The notes under the pieces were generated by a model. The model did no database searches. It was not told where the DNA came from and saw only the letters and a program-made list of their open reading frames with translations. Below, piece by piece: positions 1-8,840 of a stretch of 64,000 bases of DNA (position 1 is the stretch's first letter; each line of letters opens with the position of its first letter). The position numbers and the translations under genes are program-made. Source of the DNA: UBA4781 sp963556045 (GTDB taxonomy: Bacteria; Chloroflexota; Anaerolineae; Anaerolineales; Anaerolineaceae); assembly GCA_963556045.3 (NCBI GenBank), contig CAUVYA020000002.1, positions 1,364,001 to 1,428,000 of the forward strand, in the 5' to 3' direction.

Positions 1-497
1 CTTTTCAAGATTGGGAGCAGGTACTTGTTCTTTTGATATTGCGGCCGCTGAAGAAAGCTATACAAATTCAAAAAATCTTCCATCGTGGTGTAACCACGAA
101 TATCCCATTCTGGGTTGAACCAATTATTCCAATTAGCAGTGGCAAAATCAGCAAGACTGGGATATATCTGGTTTTCCTTTTCGTAATCCTTGAAACATCT
201 TACGCCACGTATAGGAAGGATATTGGTCAAGAACCAATTCCGGATTCTGCTGAATTTCGTCTCCAACTCAGCGATCTGGGATCGCACCAAGTCCATGGCA
301 GCCATGGAAAATTGTATTTCCTTCAACTTCGCGGATGCCTGAATCTCACGTGCCTGGATCGGGATCAAGGATCCTGTCTCATCGTATTTGAGCATCAGTT
401 CGGTGCCGCAATGCATGCAGAACATCTTCTGCATATCTCGCTGCGCCTGTAGTTGCCCGCCGCAGGACGGGCAGTTCATTTGAATGAGATCAACCAT
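1..497 (-). CDS. Zinc-ribbon protein, copy A (3' end outside window)
   Basis: The gene reads from an ATG at 497 leftward for 165 codons and leaves the window still open, so its C-terminus is missing. The N-terminus is a four-cysteine zinc ribbon: CPSCGGQL at residues 9-16 and CMHCGTEL at 27-34. A helical, charged segment follows, then a region rich in aromatic residues (WNNWF). It is a close paralogue of the next gene (854-1465), and the first ~60 residues are nearly identical. The ~80 bases upstream of the two starts also match, which indicates a recent tandem duplication that included the promoter. No enzymatic motif is visible; a nucleic-acid or protein-binding role is only a guess from the ribbon. 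Confidence 0.75.
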   Translation of the reverse strand, partial: MVDLIQMNCPSCGGQLQAQRDMQKMFCMHCGTELMLKYDETGSLIPIQAREIQASAKLKEIQFSMAAMDLVRSQIAELETKFSRIRNWFLTNILPIRGVRCFKDYEKENQIYPSLADFATANWNNWFNPEWDIRGYTTMEDFLNLYSFLQRPQYQKNKYLLPILK

Positions 498-853
498 GTG
501 CCCTCTGTTTATTACCAATGAATAGGGTATTGTTAAATCCCCTTAATTGTAGTCCTGCATTGAACGAAATTGAAGAGTGTCTTTTTTGGGATATAGATTT
601 CTCTCATTTTAGTCCTGTGTGTATTCTATCTCTGGCATAGATCGGATAAATTCTCTCAATCATTAATTCCTTTACAGAAAGCAGGCGAAGGGAGATCGCA
701 ACATACATTAACCTGAAAAATGCCCACAATCCTATGGGGATTTCTTTTTCGTATAAAGTTTGTCACGAATTTTTTAGGTAAATCGATCAGAGAACATGCA
801 GACTACTACCTGCGATGCGGCAGCGATCCGCCTATATTCCTTTAACACCATGC
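498..853. other. Intergenic region between zinc-ribbon paralogues
   Basis: This stretch of about 356 bases has no convincing gene. The part next to 497 is the duplicated upstream region of copy A and carries the block around 'taattgtagtcctgcatt' that recurs upstream of copy B near 1511-1528. Around 725-740 a short CCCA/TGGG stem followed by T's on the minus strand could be a weak terminator for the copy B gene. Nothing else is supported. Confidence 0.4.
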
Positions 854-1465
854 TCAATCATCATGCTCAATAGTCTGCTTCAGCATGATATTCAACTGCT
901 CTTTCTTATTCTTCAATTCTTGAGCCAGCGGGGGAAGCGGTTCGAGAATTTTCAGAATGGTCGCCATATATTTATCCTGCTTGTATTTTGGACGCACGAT
1001 GAAGTGGGAGAATGCGATCATCTCATCCGGGGTTGAATAGCCCGTGATATTGTTATTCTGGATATAACTCCTCCAAATATCACCATATTTACCTAAGAGA
1101 ACATTTAAACTAAAAGGTACATTATTTTCCTTCTCATAATCGCGGTGAGATTTAATAAACTTCATTGAACTGCGATAGGCAAACGGGAGGTAATCAAGGA
1201 ATGCATAACGGATTTGTTTCACCTGCTCTTCTATTTCGGTAATCTGAGATCTCAACAGGTCCATCGTTGCCATGGAATAGTGTATTTCCTTCAATTTCGC
1301 CGATGCCTGTATCTCGCGCGCCTTGATCGGGATCAACGACCCCGCATCATTCTGCCTGAACATCAGTTCGGTGCCGCAGTGCATACAAAACATCTTCTGC
1401 ATATCTCGCTGTGCTTGCAACTGTCCACCGCAAGACGGGCATTTCATTTGAATGAAATCAGCCAT
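854..1465 (-). CDS. Zinc-ribbon protein, copy B
   Basis: Complete 203-residue paralogue of the gene at 1-497. Cysteines 9, 12, 27 and 30 form a CxxC...CxxC zinc ribbon, followed by a lysine/glutamate-rich helix (residues ~50-85, possible coiled coil) and a C-terminal helical segment ending in a run of charged residues. There is no signal peptide or membrane segment, so it is probably cytoplasmic. The start at 1465 is chosen because it aligns exactly with the start of copy A. Function unknown; the family is usually annotated only as zinc-ribbon domain protein. Confidence 0.7.
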   Translation of the reverse strand: MADFIQMKCPSCGGQLQAQRDMQKMFCMHCGTELMFRQNDAGSLIPIKAREIQASAKLKEIHYSMATMDLLRSQITEIEEQVKQIRYAFLDYLPFAYRSSMKFIKSHRDYEKENNVPFSLNVLLGKYGDIWRSYIQNNNITGYSTPDEMIAFSHFIVRPKYKQDKYMATILKILEPLPPLAQELKNKKEQLNIMLKQTIEHDD

Positions 1466-1696
1466 GTTCCCTCCGTTTATTGTCGATGAATAAGGAATTG
1501 TTGAACCCCCTTAATTGTAGTCCTGCATTTTCCTTAATTGAAGAGTATTAATAATGAACAATAGGAATATCTGCAAATTTGTATTTTCGCGTGATGCAAC
1601 TATCTTCCATTCGTTCTATCTACAGGAAAAGCAATCTAATTCACGTCTTTTCAAAGGTGAGGATCAGGAACACACATTCTAAAGTGGTATTTGTAT

Positions 1697-2206
1697 TTAA
1701 TGAAAGGAATAGATCTTTTCCCCCGCGCGAATTGCTACCGAGAGATGGTTTTCAATGGGGGTAAGCGGGCATGACCAGCGGTCGTTATAAGCACAATAGG
1801 GGTTGTATGCCATGTTGAAATCCACCAGATACATACCATCCCCCTGGTCTTCGATCTCAAGATAACGCCCTGCCGGGTAGGTTTCCTGCCCTGCCAGTGC
1901 ATCTACAAAGGGCAGGAAAAAACCATGTTCGGTTTCATAGACAGTCAAACGTGCTTTCTCCCCGTCAACCGTAAAATGGATCTCACCATAGCGCACATAA
2001 GAACGCACATCTCCTTTGGATGTTTGCATGGAAATGTTTTCTCTTTCCGTATAAGGCTGAAGTTGCAAAACAAAACGCAATGCCGGGTTTTCCGGGAAGT
2101 AATGCAGCCCGGAGAAATCAAGTTTCTGCGCTTCGGTCAGAGGGCTTTGAGGATCCACCTTAAAATATTCATCCTTCATTTTGCGATCATCACTTAAATT
2201 AATCAT
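1697..2206 (-). CDS. DUF1684 family protein
   Basis: 169 residues. The C-terminal half carries the signature I associate with DUF1684: a conserved aromatic/Asp run (LVDFNMAYNPYCAYNDRW), then CPL.P.EN and a terminal AGEK. The middle contains beta-rich segments (YGEIHFTVDG, LTVYE). DUF1684 proteins are widespread small soluble proteins of unknown biochemical role; the family match is from recognition of the NPYCAY/CPLxPxEN pattern, not from a search. It is transcribed alone, with 186 bases to the next divergent gene. Function cannot be assigned. Confidence 0.75.
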   Translation of the reverse strand: MINLSDDRKMKDEYFKVDPQSPLTEAQKLDFSGLHYFPENPALRFVLQLQPYTERENISMQTSKGDVRSYVRYGEIHFTVDGEKARLTVYETEHGFFLPFVDALAGQETYPAGRYLEIEDQGDGMYLVDFNMAYNPYCAYNDRWSCPLTPIENHLSVAIRAGEKIYSFH

Positions 2207-2392
2207 GGTTACCCTTGTTTTCGTGAAATTCTTTTCTTTTTCTATCGAGCAGCAATTTTTTCAAGGAATACTTTTTATTGAGCCGGAAATACAAATCTTT
2301 TATTGATCAATTTTCACATCTTTTAATAATTTGTCGTATGATTTCTATCCATATTACCACTTCATTTTCGATCTTTATTAATAAGGAGAACC

Positions 2393-2866
2393 ATGTATTC
2401 TACTCTTCGCACCACTCTTATTCTCATTATTGTTTTACTCACTTCTGCATGCAGCACGGCTTCGAAAACAGAAATACAATCTACTTCCACATCTGCAACC
2501 CTTTATTCAGCCGAAGCAGTTGTGGAAGCATTTTATTCTGATTATCTGAGCTATTTTGAAGATCCGGCGACCGGCTCATTCCGCAACCCACTGGCAGATC
2601 GCATGTATGCCAACCGCGCCTATCTCACCCAGGATCTGATCAACACAATTGATACCATCATCGCATCTTTTGATGAAGCAGGGGCTTATGATCCCATCCT
2701 ATGCGCCCAGAACATCCCTGATTACATTACTTTTGGTCAACCCATCATCAACGCCGGGAAAGCTACTTTTATGATCGAAACAAACTTCGAAAATCACTAC
2801 TTCTTCGCCCATCTCAACAAAGAAGCAGATGGCTGGAAGATCAACAATATCAATTGTGGTTTTTAA
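2393..2866 (+). CDS. Small secreted lipoprotein, DUF3828-like
   Basis: 157 residues beginning with a lipoprotein signal peptide: a hydrophobic stretch (LILIIVLLTSAC) with the lipobox LTSAC, so Cys20 should be lipidated. The mature part resembles the DUF3828 fold: an 'AEAVVEAFYSDYL' helix, a 'LTQDLINTIDTI' helix, then strand-rich sequence ending in 'GWKINNINC'. A GGAG ribosome site lies just ahead of the ATG ('aaggagaaccATG'). It is a single gene followed by a strong terminator. Proteins of this type sit on the outer face of the membrane; the role is unknown. Confidence 0.7.
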   Translation: MYSTLRTTLILIIVLLTSACSTASKTEIQSTSTSATLYSAEAVVEAFYSDYLSYFEDPATGSFRNPLADRMYANRAYLTQDLINTIDTIIASFDEAGAYDPILCAQNIPDYITFGQPIINAGKATFMIETNFENHYFFAHLNKEADGWKINNINCGF

Positions 2867-2870
2867 CATC

Positions 2871-2902
2871 AAGAAACAGGTTCCTGCAGGAACCTGTTTC
2901 TT
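2871..2902. terminator. Bidirectional terminator between lipoprotein gene and glpK
   Basis: A perfect 16-bp inverted repeat centred at 2886/2887 with an A-rich left flank and T-rich right flank, so it can end transcripts from both the plus-strand lipoprotein gene (stop at 2866) and the minus-strand glpK (stop at 2914). Confidence 0.85.
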
Positions 2903-2913
2903 TTATTTATTGA

Positions 2914-4419
2914 TCATTCCACCCAGTCAAAGGTGCGCGTTACCGCTTTTTTCCACTCCTTAAATTTTTCAGTGTGCAGTTTACTGAGTGGTTTCGGCGA
3001 CCATACCTTATCTTTTTTCCAGTTGGAGCGCATTTCATTCAGATCCTGCCAGAAACCAACCGCATACCCGGCGGCATAGGCTGCACCCAGGGCAGTGGTC
3101 TCCGCCACTTTAGGTCGGATAACGGGCACCTGCAGCACATCCGCCTGGATCTGCATAAGCAGATCATTCTGCACCATGCCGCCATCTACTTTTAAAACCA
3201 GCAGATCAACCCCAGAATCCGCCTTCATGGCTTCTAGTACCTCACGAGTCTGGAAAGCGGTCGCTTCCAGTACTGCGCGTGCAAAATGACCGCGATTCAC
3301 ATAACGTGTCAAACCCACGATCACGCCGCGCGCATCCGCCCGCCAGTAGGGTGCAAATAAACCTGAAAAAGCAGGAACAAGATACATACCACCGTTATCA
3401 TCCACGGTTTTAGCCAGATCTTCGATCTCGGGGGCGCTCTCGATCATTTTCAGGTTATCCCGCAGCCACTGTACCAGTGCCCCGGTGATGGCAATAGAAC
3501 CCTCCAGTGCATAGACCGGCTCTTCATCTTTGAACTGGTAACAAAGCGTGGTAAGCAACCCATTCTTTGATAGCACGCGCTCGTGCCCGGTGTTCAGGAT
3601 CATGAAACAACCGGTTCCATACGTATTCTTGGCTTCGCCAATATCAAAACATGCCTGTCCGACGGTAGCTGCCTGCTGGTCTCCCAAATCCCCAGCAACA
3701 GGGATACTGCCCTTGAATGGACCATCCGGTTGTGTGTAGCCATAAATACAGGAAGAGGGGCATATCTCAGGCAGCATTTGCATCGGGATACCCATAATGC
3801 CGCAGATCTCCTCATCCCACTGTAATGTGTCCAGATCCATCAGCATGGTGCGGCTGGCATTGGTCACATCCGTCACATGCCTGCCCCCATCCACACCGCC
3901 CGTTAGATTCCAGATCAACCAGGTATCCATATTCCCAAAAATAGCTCTTCCTGTTTGTGCCGCTTCCCTAACTCCCCCAACATTTTCCAGGATCCATTTT
4001 ATTTTTGGTCCGGAGAAATAGGTCGCCAGCGGCAAACCCGTTTTTTCCTGAAAACGGTTCTGTCCGCCAACTTTCCCTAATTCCTGGATGATCTTATCGG
4101 TTCGCATATCCTGCCACACAATGGCATTATAGAAAACCTTGCCGGTCGTCTTATCCCACACCAGCGTCGTCTCGCGCTGGTTGGTCACCCCCACTGCGGC
4201 GATATCCAGTGCGCTTGCACCGCTGCTGCGCATGGCTTCGATAATAACATCCTGCGTGCGCGCCCAGATCTCGTTGGGATTGTGTTCCACCCAGCCGGGT
4301 TGAGGATAGAGCTGGTTATGTTCCAGCTGGTGGCAACCAGCAATTTCCCCCATTTTAGTAAAGAGGATGCAGCGGGTGCTGGTAGTACCCTGATCAATGG
4401 ATGCAATGTAATCTGCCAT
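2914..4419 (-). CDS. glpK: Glycerol kinase
   Basis: 501 residues, the normal length for GlpK. It phosphorylates glycerol with ATP to sn-glycerol-3-phosphate. The FGGY-kinase phosphate motif DQGTTSTR is at residues 9-16. The adenosine-binding region (GDLGDQQAATVGQ, YGTGCF) is near residues 243-270 and the C-terminal FGGY signature (VDGGMVQNDLLMQ) near 410. The gene is divergent from a SorC-type regulator, and beyond that lie the glycerol-3-phosphate oxidising genes at 5640-8787, so the two arms form one glycerol-catabolic locus. The ~200-base intergenic region holds candidate operators. No glycerol facilitator gene is visible in the window. Confidence 0.97.
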   Translation of the reverse strand: MADYIASIDQGTTSTRCILFTKMGEIAGCHQLEHNQLYPQPGWVEHNPNEIWARTQDVIIEAMRSSGASALDIAAVGVTNQRETTLVWDKTTGKVFYNAIVWQDMRTDKIIQELGKVGGQNRFQEKTGLPLATYFSGPKIKWILENVGGVREAAQTGRAIFGNMDTWLIWNLTGGVDGGRHVTDVTNASRTMLMDLDTLQWDEEICGIMGIPMQMLPEICPSSCIYGYTQPDGPFKGSIPVAGDLGDQQAATVGQACFDIGEAKNTYGTGCFMILNTGHERVLSKNGLLTTLCYQFKDEEPVYALEGSIAITGALVQWLRDNLKMIESAPEIEDLAKTVDDNGGMYLVPAFSGLFAPYWRADARGVIVGLTRYVNRGHFARAVLEATAFQTREVLEAMKADSGVDLLVLKVDGGMVQNDLLMQIQADVLQVPVIRPKVAETTALGAAYAAGYAVGFWQDLNEMRSNWKKDKVWSPKPLSKLHTEKFKEWKKAVTRTFDWVE

Positions 4420-4537
4420 TTTACACTCCGAAAAATGAATTTTTAAACCCTGATATGATCAGGAAAATCCCTTCTCTATAGTACAGGGAATAATTCTGCT
4501 CTTCAATTGTATAGCACAAAGGTGCAGCCAACCACAA

Positions 4538-4559
4538 TTCACCATAATCATTATGTGAA
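4538..4559. promoter_or_regulatory. Inverted repeat in the glpK/SorC divergent region
   Basis: TTCAC-(C)-ATAAT, one centre base, then ATTATGTGAA: two 10-base arms that match perfectly except for one extra C. It lies midway between glpK (start 4419) and the regulator (start 4619), a typical place for an operator. Assignment to the SorC-family protein is inference. Confidence 0.5.
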
Positions 4560-4562
4560 ATA

Positions 4563-4583
4563 AATTGCAAATGAATTGCAATT
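4563..4583. promoter_or_regulatory. Tandem AATTGCAA repeats, candidate SorC operator
   Basis: AATTGCAA occurs at 4563-4570 and 4574-4581, exactly 11 bases apart, one helical turn. The second copy is part of the palindrome AATTGCAATT (4574-4583). It ends 35 bases before the regulator's ATG. Spacing and position suggest binding by an oligomeric repressor, probably the adjacent SorC-type protein; this is not proven. Confidence 0.45.
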
Positions 4584-4618
4584 TTGTGCATATTGGTGTA
4601 TTTTTAATCAGGTGAAAA

Positions 4619-5584
4619 ATGGAAAAAGTGGAGAAGATCAATAATGCCATCCGCGCTGCCCGCATGTATTATTACCAGGGCATGACCAGCGCAGCCATCG
4701 CCAGAGAGATGAATCTGTCACGTTCATCGATCTCTCGCTTGATCAGCTTTGCGCGCGAAAAGGGATATGTGGATATTCGCATCATTGATCCGATCGAACA
4801 GCCGTTGGTATTAGAAAAAGAGATCAGCGCTATCTATCCCATAAAAAAAGTGCATGTGGTTTCCGTTCCCGACATTGTTGGTGAAGCGGAATGGCTGGAG
4901 CGTGTTGCACAGTTCACTGCAAAATATCTCAATTCTCTTTTTGACTCAAATATGATCCTGGGGGTTGCCTGGGGGACTACACTCAGCGCCATTTCACGCT
5001 ATTTACTTCCCAAAACCACCCATAACAGCCAGATCGTGCAATTAAATGGAGCTGGCAACACACGCAGCATGGGAATCGAGTACGCCAGTGAGATTATCAT
5101 GCGCTTCGCGCTTAATTACCAGGCACGCGCCAATCTATTCCCGGTGCCTACTTTTTTTGATTATGCCAGCACCAAAAACGCCATGTGGCAAGAACGCAGC
5201 ATTCAACGCATTCTGACTTTACAGGAACAAACCGACCTGCTGTTGTTCAGTATCGGGGCGGTCAATGCGGGAGTACCCAGTCATGTTTATTCCGGTGGGT
5301 ATCTGGAAGAAAATGACCTCCAGGAGATCCGGAAATATCAGATCGTTGGAGATATCGCCACCGTGTTCTTCCGCCAAGACGGCGGTTTTGAGAATATCCC
5401 ACTCAATCAGCGCGCCAGCGGTCCAAACTTAAACCTGTTCCGCAAGAAACACGGTATCTGCGTGGTCTCAGGGCGCGCTAAAGTAAAGGGATTGCATGCA
5501 GCTCTACAAGGAGGATTGATCCGTGAATTGATCCTCGATGAACCCACCGCTCGCACATTAATGGAACAGGTGAAAAAAGCTTGA
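4619..5584 (+). CDS. SorC/DeoR-type transcriptional regulator of glycerol genes
   Basis: 321 residues. The N-terminal helix-turn-helix (residues ~17-50, GMTSAAIAREMNLSRSSISR) is followed by a large sugar-phosphate sensing domain of the SorC family. That domain has the characteristic 'GVAWGTTLSAI' phosphate-binding loop near residue 118, 'VQLNGAGNT', and a C-terminal 'VVSGRAKVKGLHAALQGGLIRELILDE' segment split by a variable stretch. The ATG has an AGGTGA site 4 bases upstream. Divergent from glpK and 55 bases upstream of the GlpA-like gene, so it very likely controls both arms, probably answering glycerol-3-phosphate or dihydroxyacetone phosphate. SorC-type control of glp genes is unusual compared with DeoR-type GlpR. 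Confidence 0.88.
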   Translation: MEKVEKINNAIRAARMYYYQGMTSAAIAREMNLSRSSISRLISFAREKGYVDIRIIDPIEQPLVLEKEISAIYPIKKVHVVSVPDIVGEAEWLERVAQFTAKYLNSLFDSNMILGVAWGTTLSAISRYLLPKTTHNSQIVQLNGAGNTRSMGIEYASEIIMRFALNYQARANLFPVPTFFDYASTKNAMWQERSIQRILTLQEQTDLLLFSIGAVNAGVPSHVYSGGYLEENDLQEIRKYQIVGDIATVFFRQDGGFENIPLNQRASGPNLNLFRKKHGICVVSGRAKVKGLHAALQGGLIRELILDEPTARTLMEQVKKA

Positions 5585-5639
5585 AGATACACCAATTATT
5601 GAAAGGAAATTTATTATTTCTTCCCAGGGTAGTAAAAAT

Positions 5640-7136
5640 ATGAATGAAGATAGAAAGTTTGACGTCATCATTATCGGTGGAGGGATATCGGGCTGTATGC
5701 TGGCTCGCTTTCTTTCCAGATATGAATTAGAAATCCTTCTGATCGAGAAAGAATCTGATATCGGTTCCGTTACCAGCGCAGCCAACACCGCCATCATCCA
5801 TCCCGGTTATGATGCTATCCCCGGCTCGCTTAAAGCCAAATTGAATGTAGCTGCCAACCCCATGTGGGACCAGCTTTCAGAAGAATTGGGATTTGCTTTC
5901 GCCCGCCATGGCGATTATGTGGTTGCGATCGGTGAGGAGGAAATCCCTAAACTTGACCTTCTCATGGAGCGTGGGAAGAAGAACGGTGTACCGGGGATGC
6001 GGATCGTGGACGCCGAGACGATGCGCAAACGAGAACCGAATATTAATCAGGCAGTAAGCGCTGCTGTATGGGCGACCAACGGTGGGATCTGCGATCCTTT
6101 CGGGGTCACCGTAGCAGCGGCGGAGAATGCGGTGAACAACGGCGTCACCCTTTTAAGAAAAACGGCTTTTCTCGATTTCATCTGGCAGGGCAAGCGCATT
6201 GTTGGCATCAAAACCACGCGTGGAGATTTCTTCAGCCGCTGGGTAGTGAATGCCGCCGGTCTATTTTCTGACGAAGTCATGCATTTAGCCGGAATTCATC
6301 CCGAATTCCAGATCACACCCCGCAAAGGGGAATACTTCGTGCTGGATCGCAATCAATTCACGGTTAACAACGTCCTTTTCCCGGTTCCCAGTGAAATCAG
6401 CAAGGGCATCCTGGTGACCACCACCGTGCACGGCAACACCATTCTGGGACCCAACGCAGAGAGCATCAATGACAAAGACAATAAAGAAAACACCAAAGAC
6501 GGCATGAACGAGGTTTTCGAAGGAGCTAAGAAACTGGTGCCAGATGTGAACCCACGCCACATCATCGCCACCTTTGCCGGCTTGCGCGCAGGTGGTAACG
6601 CCGCCTGCCTGACCCCTGGAGTGGATTATCAGCATGACTTCATCGTGGAGATCCCGCAGGATGTGCAGGGGCTGGTCAATCTGGGCGGTATCGAATCCCC
6701 CGGATTAACCGCAGCTCCAGCAGTGGCTGAATACGTGATCGACCTGATGAAAGAAGCCGGCGAGGTTTTTCACGAGAAGAAAGACTGGAACCCCATACGA
6801 CCCGCCCGTCCGCAATTTCGGCATCTCAGTCATACCGAACGAGAACAGTTGATCAAAAAGGATGCACGCTATGGAAGGATCGTGTGCCGCTGTGAGAACG
6901 TAAGCGAGGGAGAGATCGTGGCAGAGATCCACGCTCCCGTTCCCGCTCTGACGTATGATGCCATTAAAAGACGCACCTGGCTGGGCACCGGGCGCTGCCA
7001 GGGCGGTTTTGATCTGCCGCGCGTCACCGAAATCCTGGCGCGCGAACTTGGCATTTCTCAAACCGAGGTCAGTAAAAAGGATGAGAATTCCACCTTTCTC
7101 GTCAGAACAACTAAAGACACAGGCGGTGAAGCATGA
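5640..7136 (+). CDS. glpA: GlpA-like FAD-dependent glycerol-3-phosphate dehydrogenase with BFD iron-sulfur domain
   Basis: 498 residues. A Rossmann FAD motif (GGGISGCMLARFL, from residue 13) begins a DAO-type oxidoreductase; 'TAAPAVAEYV' near residue 360 closes the FAD site. The C-terminus (about residues 415-480) is a BFD-type [2Fe-2S] domain with CRCENVSEGEI and GTGRCQGGF. This architecture is that of anaerobic GlpA, which oxidises glycerol-3-phosphate to dihydroxyacetone phosphate. It overlaps the next gene by four bases (ATGA), so translation is coupled. GlpK on the other strand supplies the substrate. 'glpA' is given by architecture; the substrate is inferred from context. Confidence 0.85.
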   Translation: MNEDRKFDVIIIGGGISGCMLARFLSRYELEILLIEKESDIGSVTSAANTAIIHPGYDAIPGSLKAKLNVAANPMWDQLSEELGFAFARHGDYVVAIGEEEIPKLDLLMERGKKNGVPGMRIVDAETMRKREPNINQAVSAAVWATNGGICDPFGVTVAAAENAVNNGVTLLRKTAFLDFIWQGKRIVGIKTTRGDFFSRWVVNAAGLFSDEVMHLAGIHPEFQITPRKGEYFVLDRNQFTVNNVLFPVPSEISKGILVTTTVHGNTILGPNAESINDKDNKENTKDGMNEVFEGAKKLVPDVNPRHIIATFAGLRAGGNAACLTPGVDYQHDFIVEIPQDVQGLVNLGGIESPGLTAAPAVAEYVIDLMKEAGEVFHEKKDWNPIRPARPQFRHLSHTEREQLIKKDARYGRIVCRCENVSEGEIVAEIHAPVPALTYDAIKRRTWLGTGRCQGGFDLPRVTEILARELGISQTEVSKKDENSTFLVRTTKDTGGEA

Positions 7137-8413
7137 AAACACTCACCTGTGATGTAGCCGTCATTGGCAGTGGACCGGGGGGTTTGGCTGCTGCCATCGC
7201 GGCTAAACAAAATGGCGCCAAAGAAGTGTTATTGATCGAACGAGATCGCGAGCCGGGCGGCATCTTACTGCAGTGCATCCATAATGGGTTTGGGGTCGAG
7301 GTCTTCAAACAGGATTTACCCGGACCAGCCTACGCGCAGCATTTCATCCGTGAAGCCCAGCAGGAAGGTGTCAGCATGCTGCTGGATACCATGGTGCTGG
7401 AAATCAGTAAAGACAAACGCATCATAGCCAGCAGCAAATCCAACGGCATGCTGGAGATTCGGGCAAAAGCCATCATTCTGGCAATGGGCTGCCGCGAACG
7501 CACCCGCGCACAGGTGCGCCTGCCGGGTTCCCGACCAGCCGGTGTTTATACTGCCGGAACTGCCCAGCGCTGGGTCAACGTGGAAGGATTCATGCCGGGC
7601 AAGAAATTCGTGATCCTTGGTTCCGGCGATATCGGTATGATCATGGCGCGCCGCCTGACCTTTGAAGGGGCAAAGGTGGAACGCGTGCTGGAGATCATGC
7701 CTAATTTATCAGGATTAATGCGCAATTACGTGCAATGCCTGCAGGATTTCGAAATTCCGCTGCAAATGCAGCACACCATCAAACGGATTATTGGGAACAG
7801 GCGGGTAGAAGCTGTCGAGACCGTAGCGGTGGATGAGCACTGGAATGAGATCCCGGGAAGCGAAGAAACAATCGAGTGTGATACGCTGCTGTTATCTGTG
7901 GGTTTGATCCCAGAAAACGAACTGTCGCAGCAGGTTGACATCCAACTGGATGCCCTCACTGCCGGACCATTCGTTGACAACCATTTTCAAACCAGCGTGG
8001 ATGGATTCTTCGCGGCAGGCAACGTTGTGCATGTATATGACCTGGTAGACTGGGTAACAGGCGCCGGTCTGCGCGCCGGGCAGAGCGCCGCCAGATATAC
8101 GAATGGCGTTTTAAACTGCGACGAGAAGAAGATTGCCATCAGGCATGGGCAGAATGTTCACCACGTCATCCCGCATTATCTGGATATCAACAGTTTGAGA
8201 GATGGCGAAGAGCAGCTGCAGATGCGCGTGACAAAACCGCTGGAACAGCCCGTCAGGGTGCAGGTAACGGATGGCTCTGAAGTCATTGTCAGCCGCACTC
8301 TACCTTATGCGCGACCCGGAGAAATGGTGACCATTAGCCTGAAAGAAAAGTATATTGACCAGATCAGAAATGCCGCACAACTGGTCGTTCAGGTCATTGA
8401 GAAAGAAGCTTGA
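7133..8413 (+). CDS. NAD(P)/FAD-dependent oxidoreductase, GlpB-like partner
   Basis: 426 residues of the two-dinucleotide-binding-domain (pyridine nucleotide-disulphide oxidoreductase-like) fold. The FAD motif GSGPGG is at residues 12-17. 'GILLQCIHNGFG' near residue 43 is typical of this subfamily. The second nucleotide motif ILGSGDIG is near residue 164, and the closing 'FAAGNVVHVYDLVDWVTGAG' is near residue 290. In anaerobes this protein travels with a GlpA-like protein and a DUF1667 protein and probably passes electrons from the GlpA flavin to a carrier. It overlaps its upstream and downstream neighbours by four or fewer bases. The electron acceptor is not evident. Confidence 0.85.
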   Translation: MKTLTCDVAVIGSGPGGLAAAIAAKQNGAKEVLLIERDREPGGILLQCIHNGFGVEVFKQDLPGPAYAQHFIREAQQEGVSMLLDTMVLEISKDKRIIASSKSNGMLEIRAKAIILAMGCRERTRAQVRLPGSRPAGVYTAGTAQRWVNVEGFMPGKKFVILGSGDIGMIMARRLTFEGAKVERVLEIMPNLSGLMRNYVQCLQDFEIPLQMQHTIKRIIGNRRVEAVETVAVDEHWNEIPGSEETIECDTLLLSVGLIPENELSQQVDIQLDALTAGPFVDNHFQTSVDGFFAAGNVVHVYDLVDWVTGAGLRAGQSAARYTNGVLNCDEKKIAIRHGQNVHHVIPHYLDINSLRDGEEQLQMRVTKPLEQPVRVQVTDGSEVIVSRTLPYARPGEMVTISLKEKYIDQIRNAAQLVVQVIEKEA

Positions 8414-8415
8414 AC

Positions 8416-8787
8416 ATGAGTCTGAATCAGAAACCACAGAACGAACAAATTATCTGCGTTGCCTGCCCCAAAGGCTGCCGGTTGAACGTCAAACAGGATG
8501 GGGACCAGGTACTGGTGACCAATGAAGGCTGCAAGCGTGGCGTTGAATATGCCATTCGGGAAACCAGCGACCCGCGCAGAATGGTAGCAACAACGGTGAA
8601 GATCCGGGGCGGCATCCATCCTTTGCTGCCGGTTTACACCGCCGAACCTTTTCCAAAAGCAAAGATCATGGATCTGCTGGCGCTTCTGCGCGCAACACAG
8701 GTACAATCCCCGATTCAGGAAGGGCAGCCGATTGTGCAGGATGCGCTGGGAACTGGTATTGCTGTTCTAGCCAGCCGGGATATGTAA
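8416..8787 (+). CDS. DUF1667 iron-sulfur/zinc-type protein of the glycerol-3-phosphate dehydrogenase complex
   Basis: 123 residues from the ATG at 8416; a TTG at 8410 overlapping the previous stop is also possible. N-terminal cysteines CVACPKGC and EGCKRG match the DUF1667 pattern, and 'TTVKIRGG...LPVYT' follows as in the family. Such proteins accompany GlpA-like/GlpB-like pairs in place of GlpC and probably bind an Fe-S cluster. It is the last gene of the operon and is followed by a GC-rich hairpin. Cofactor content is inferred from cysteine pattern only. Confidence 0.82.
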   Translation: MSLNQKPQNEQIICVACPKGCRLNVKQDGDQVLVTNEGCKRGVEYAIRETSDPRRMVATTVKIRGGIHPLLPVYTAEPFPKAKIMDLLALLRATQVQSPIQEGQPIVQDALGTGIAVLASRDM

Positions 8788-8793
8788 TACAAA

Positions 8794-8817
8794 ACGGCGG
8801 GGAAAGAATCCCGCCGT
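8794..8817 (+). terminator. Hairpin after the glycerol operon
   Basis: ACGGCGGG, an 8-base loop, and CCCGCCGT form a perfect 8-bp GC-rich stem 7 bases after the DUF1667 stop. The following T-tract is weak (ATTCAATTT), so it may be only partly efficient. It also lies in the 3' region of the convergent ADP-ribosylglycohydrolase gene. Confidence 0.65.
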
Positions 8818-8840
8818 ATTCAATTTCTCAATTTGCTCGC

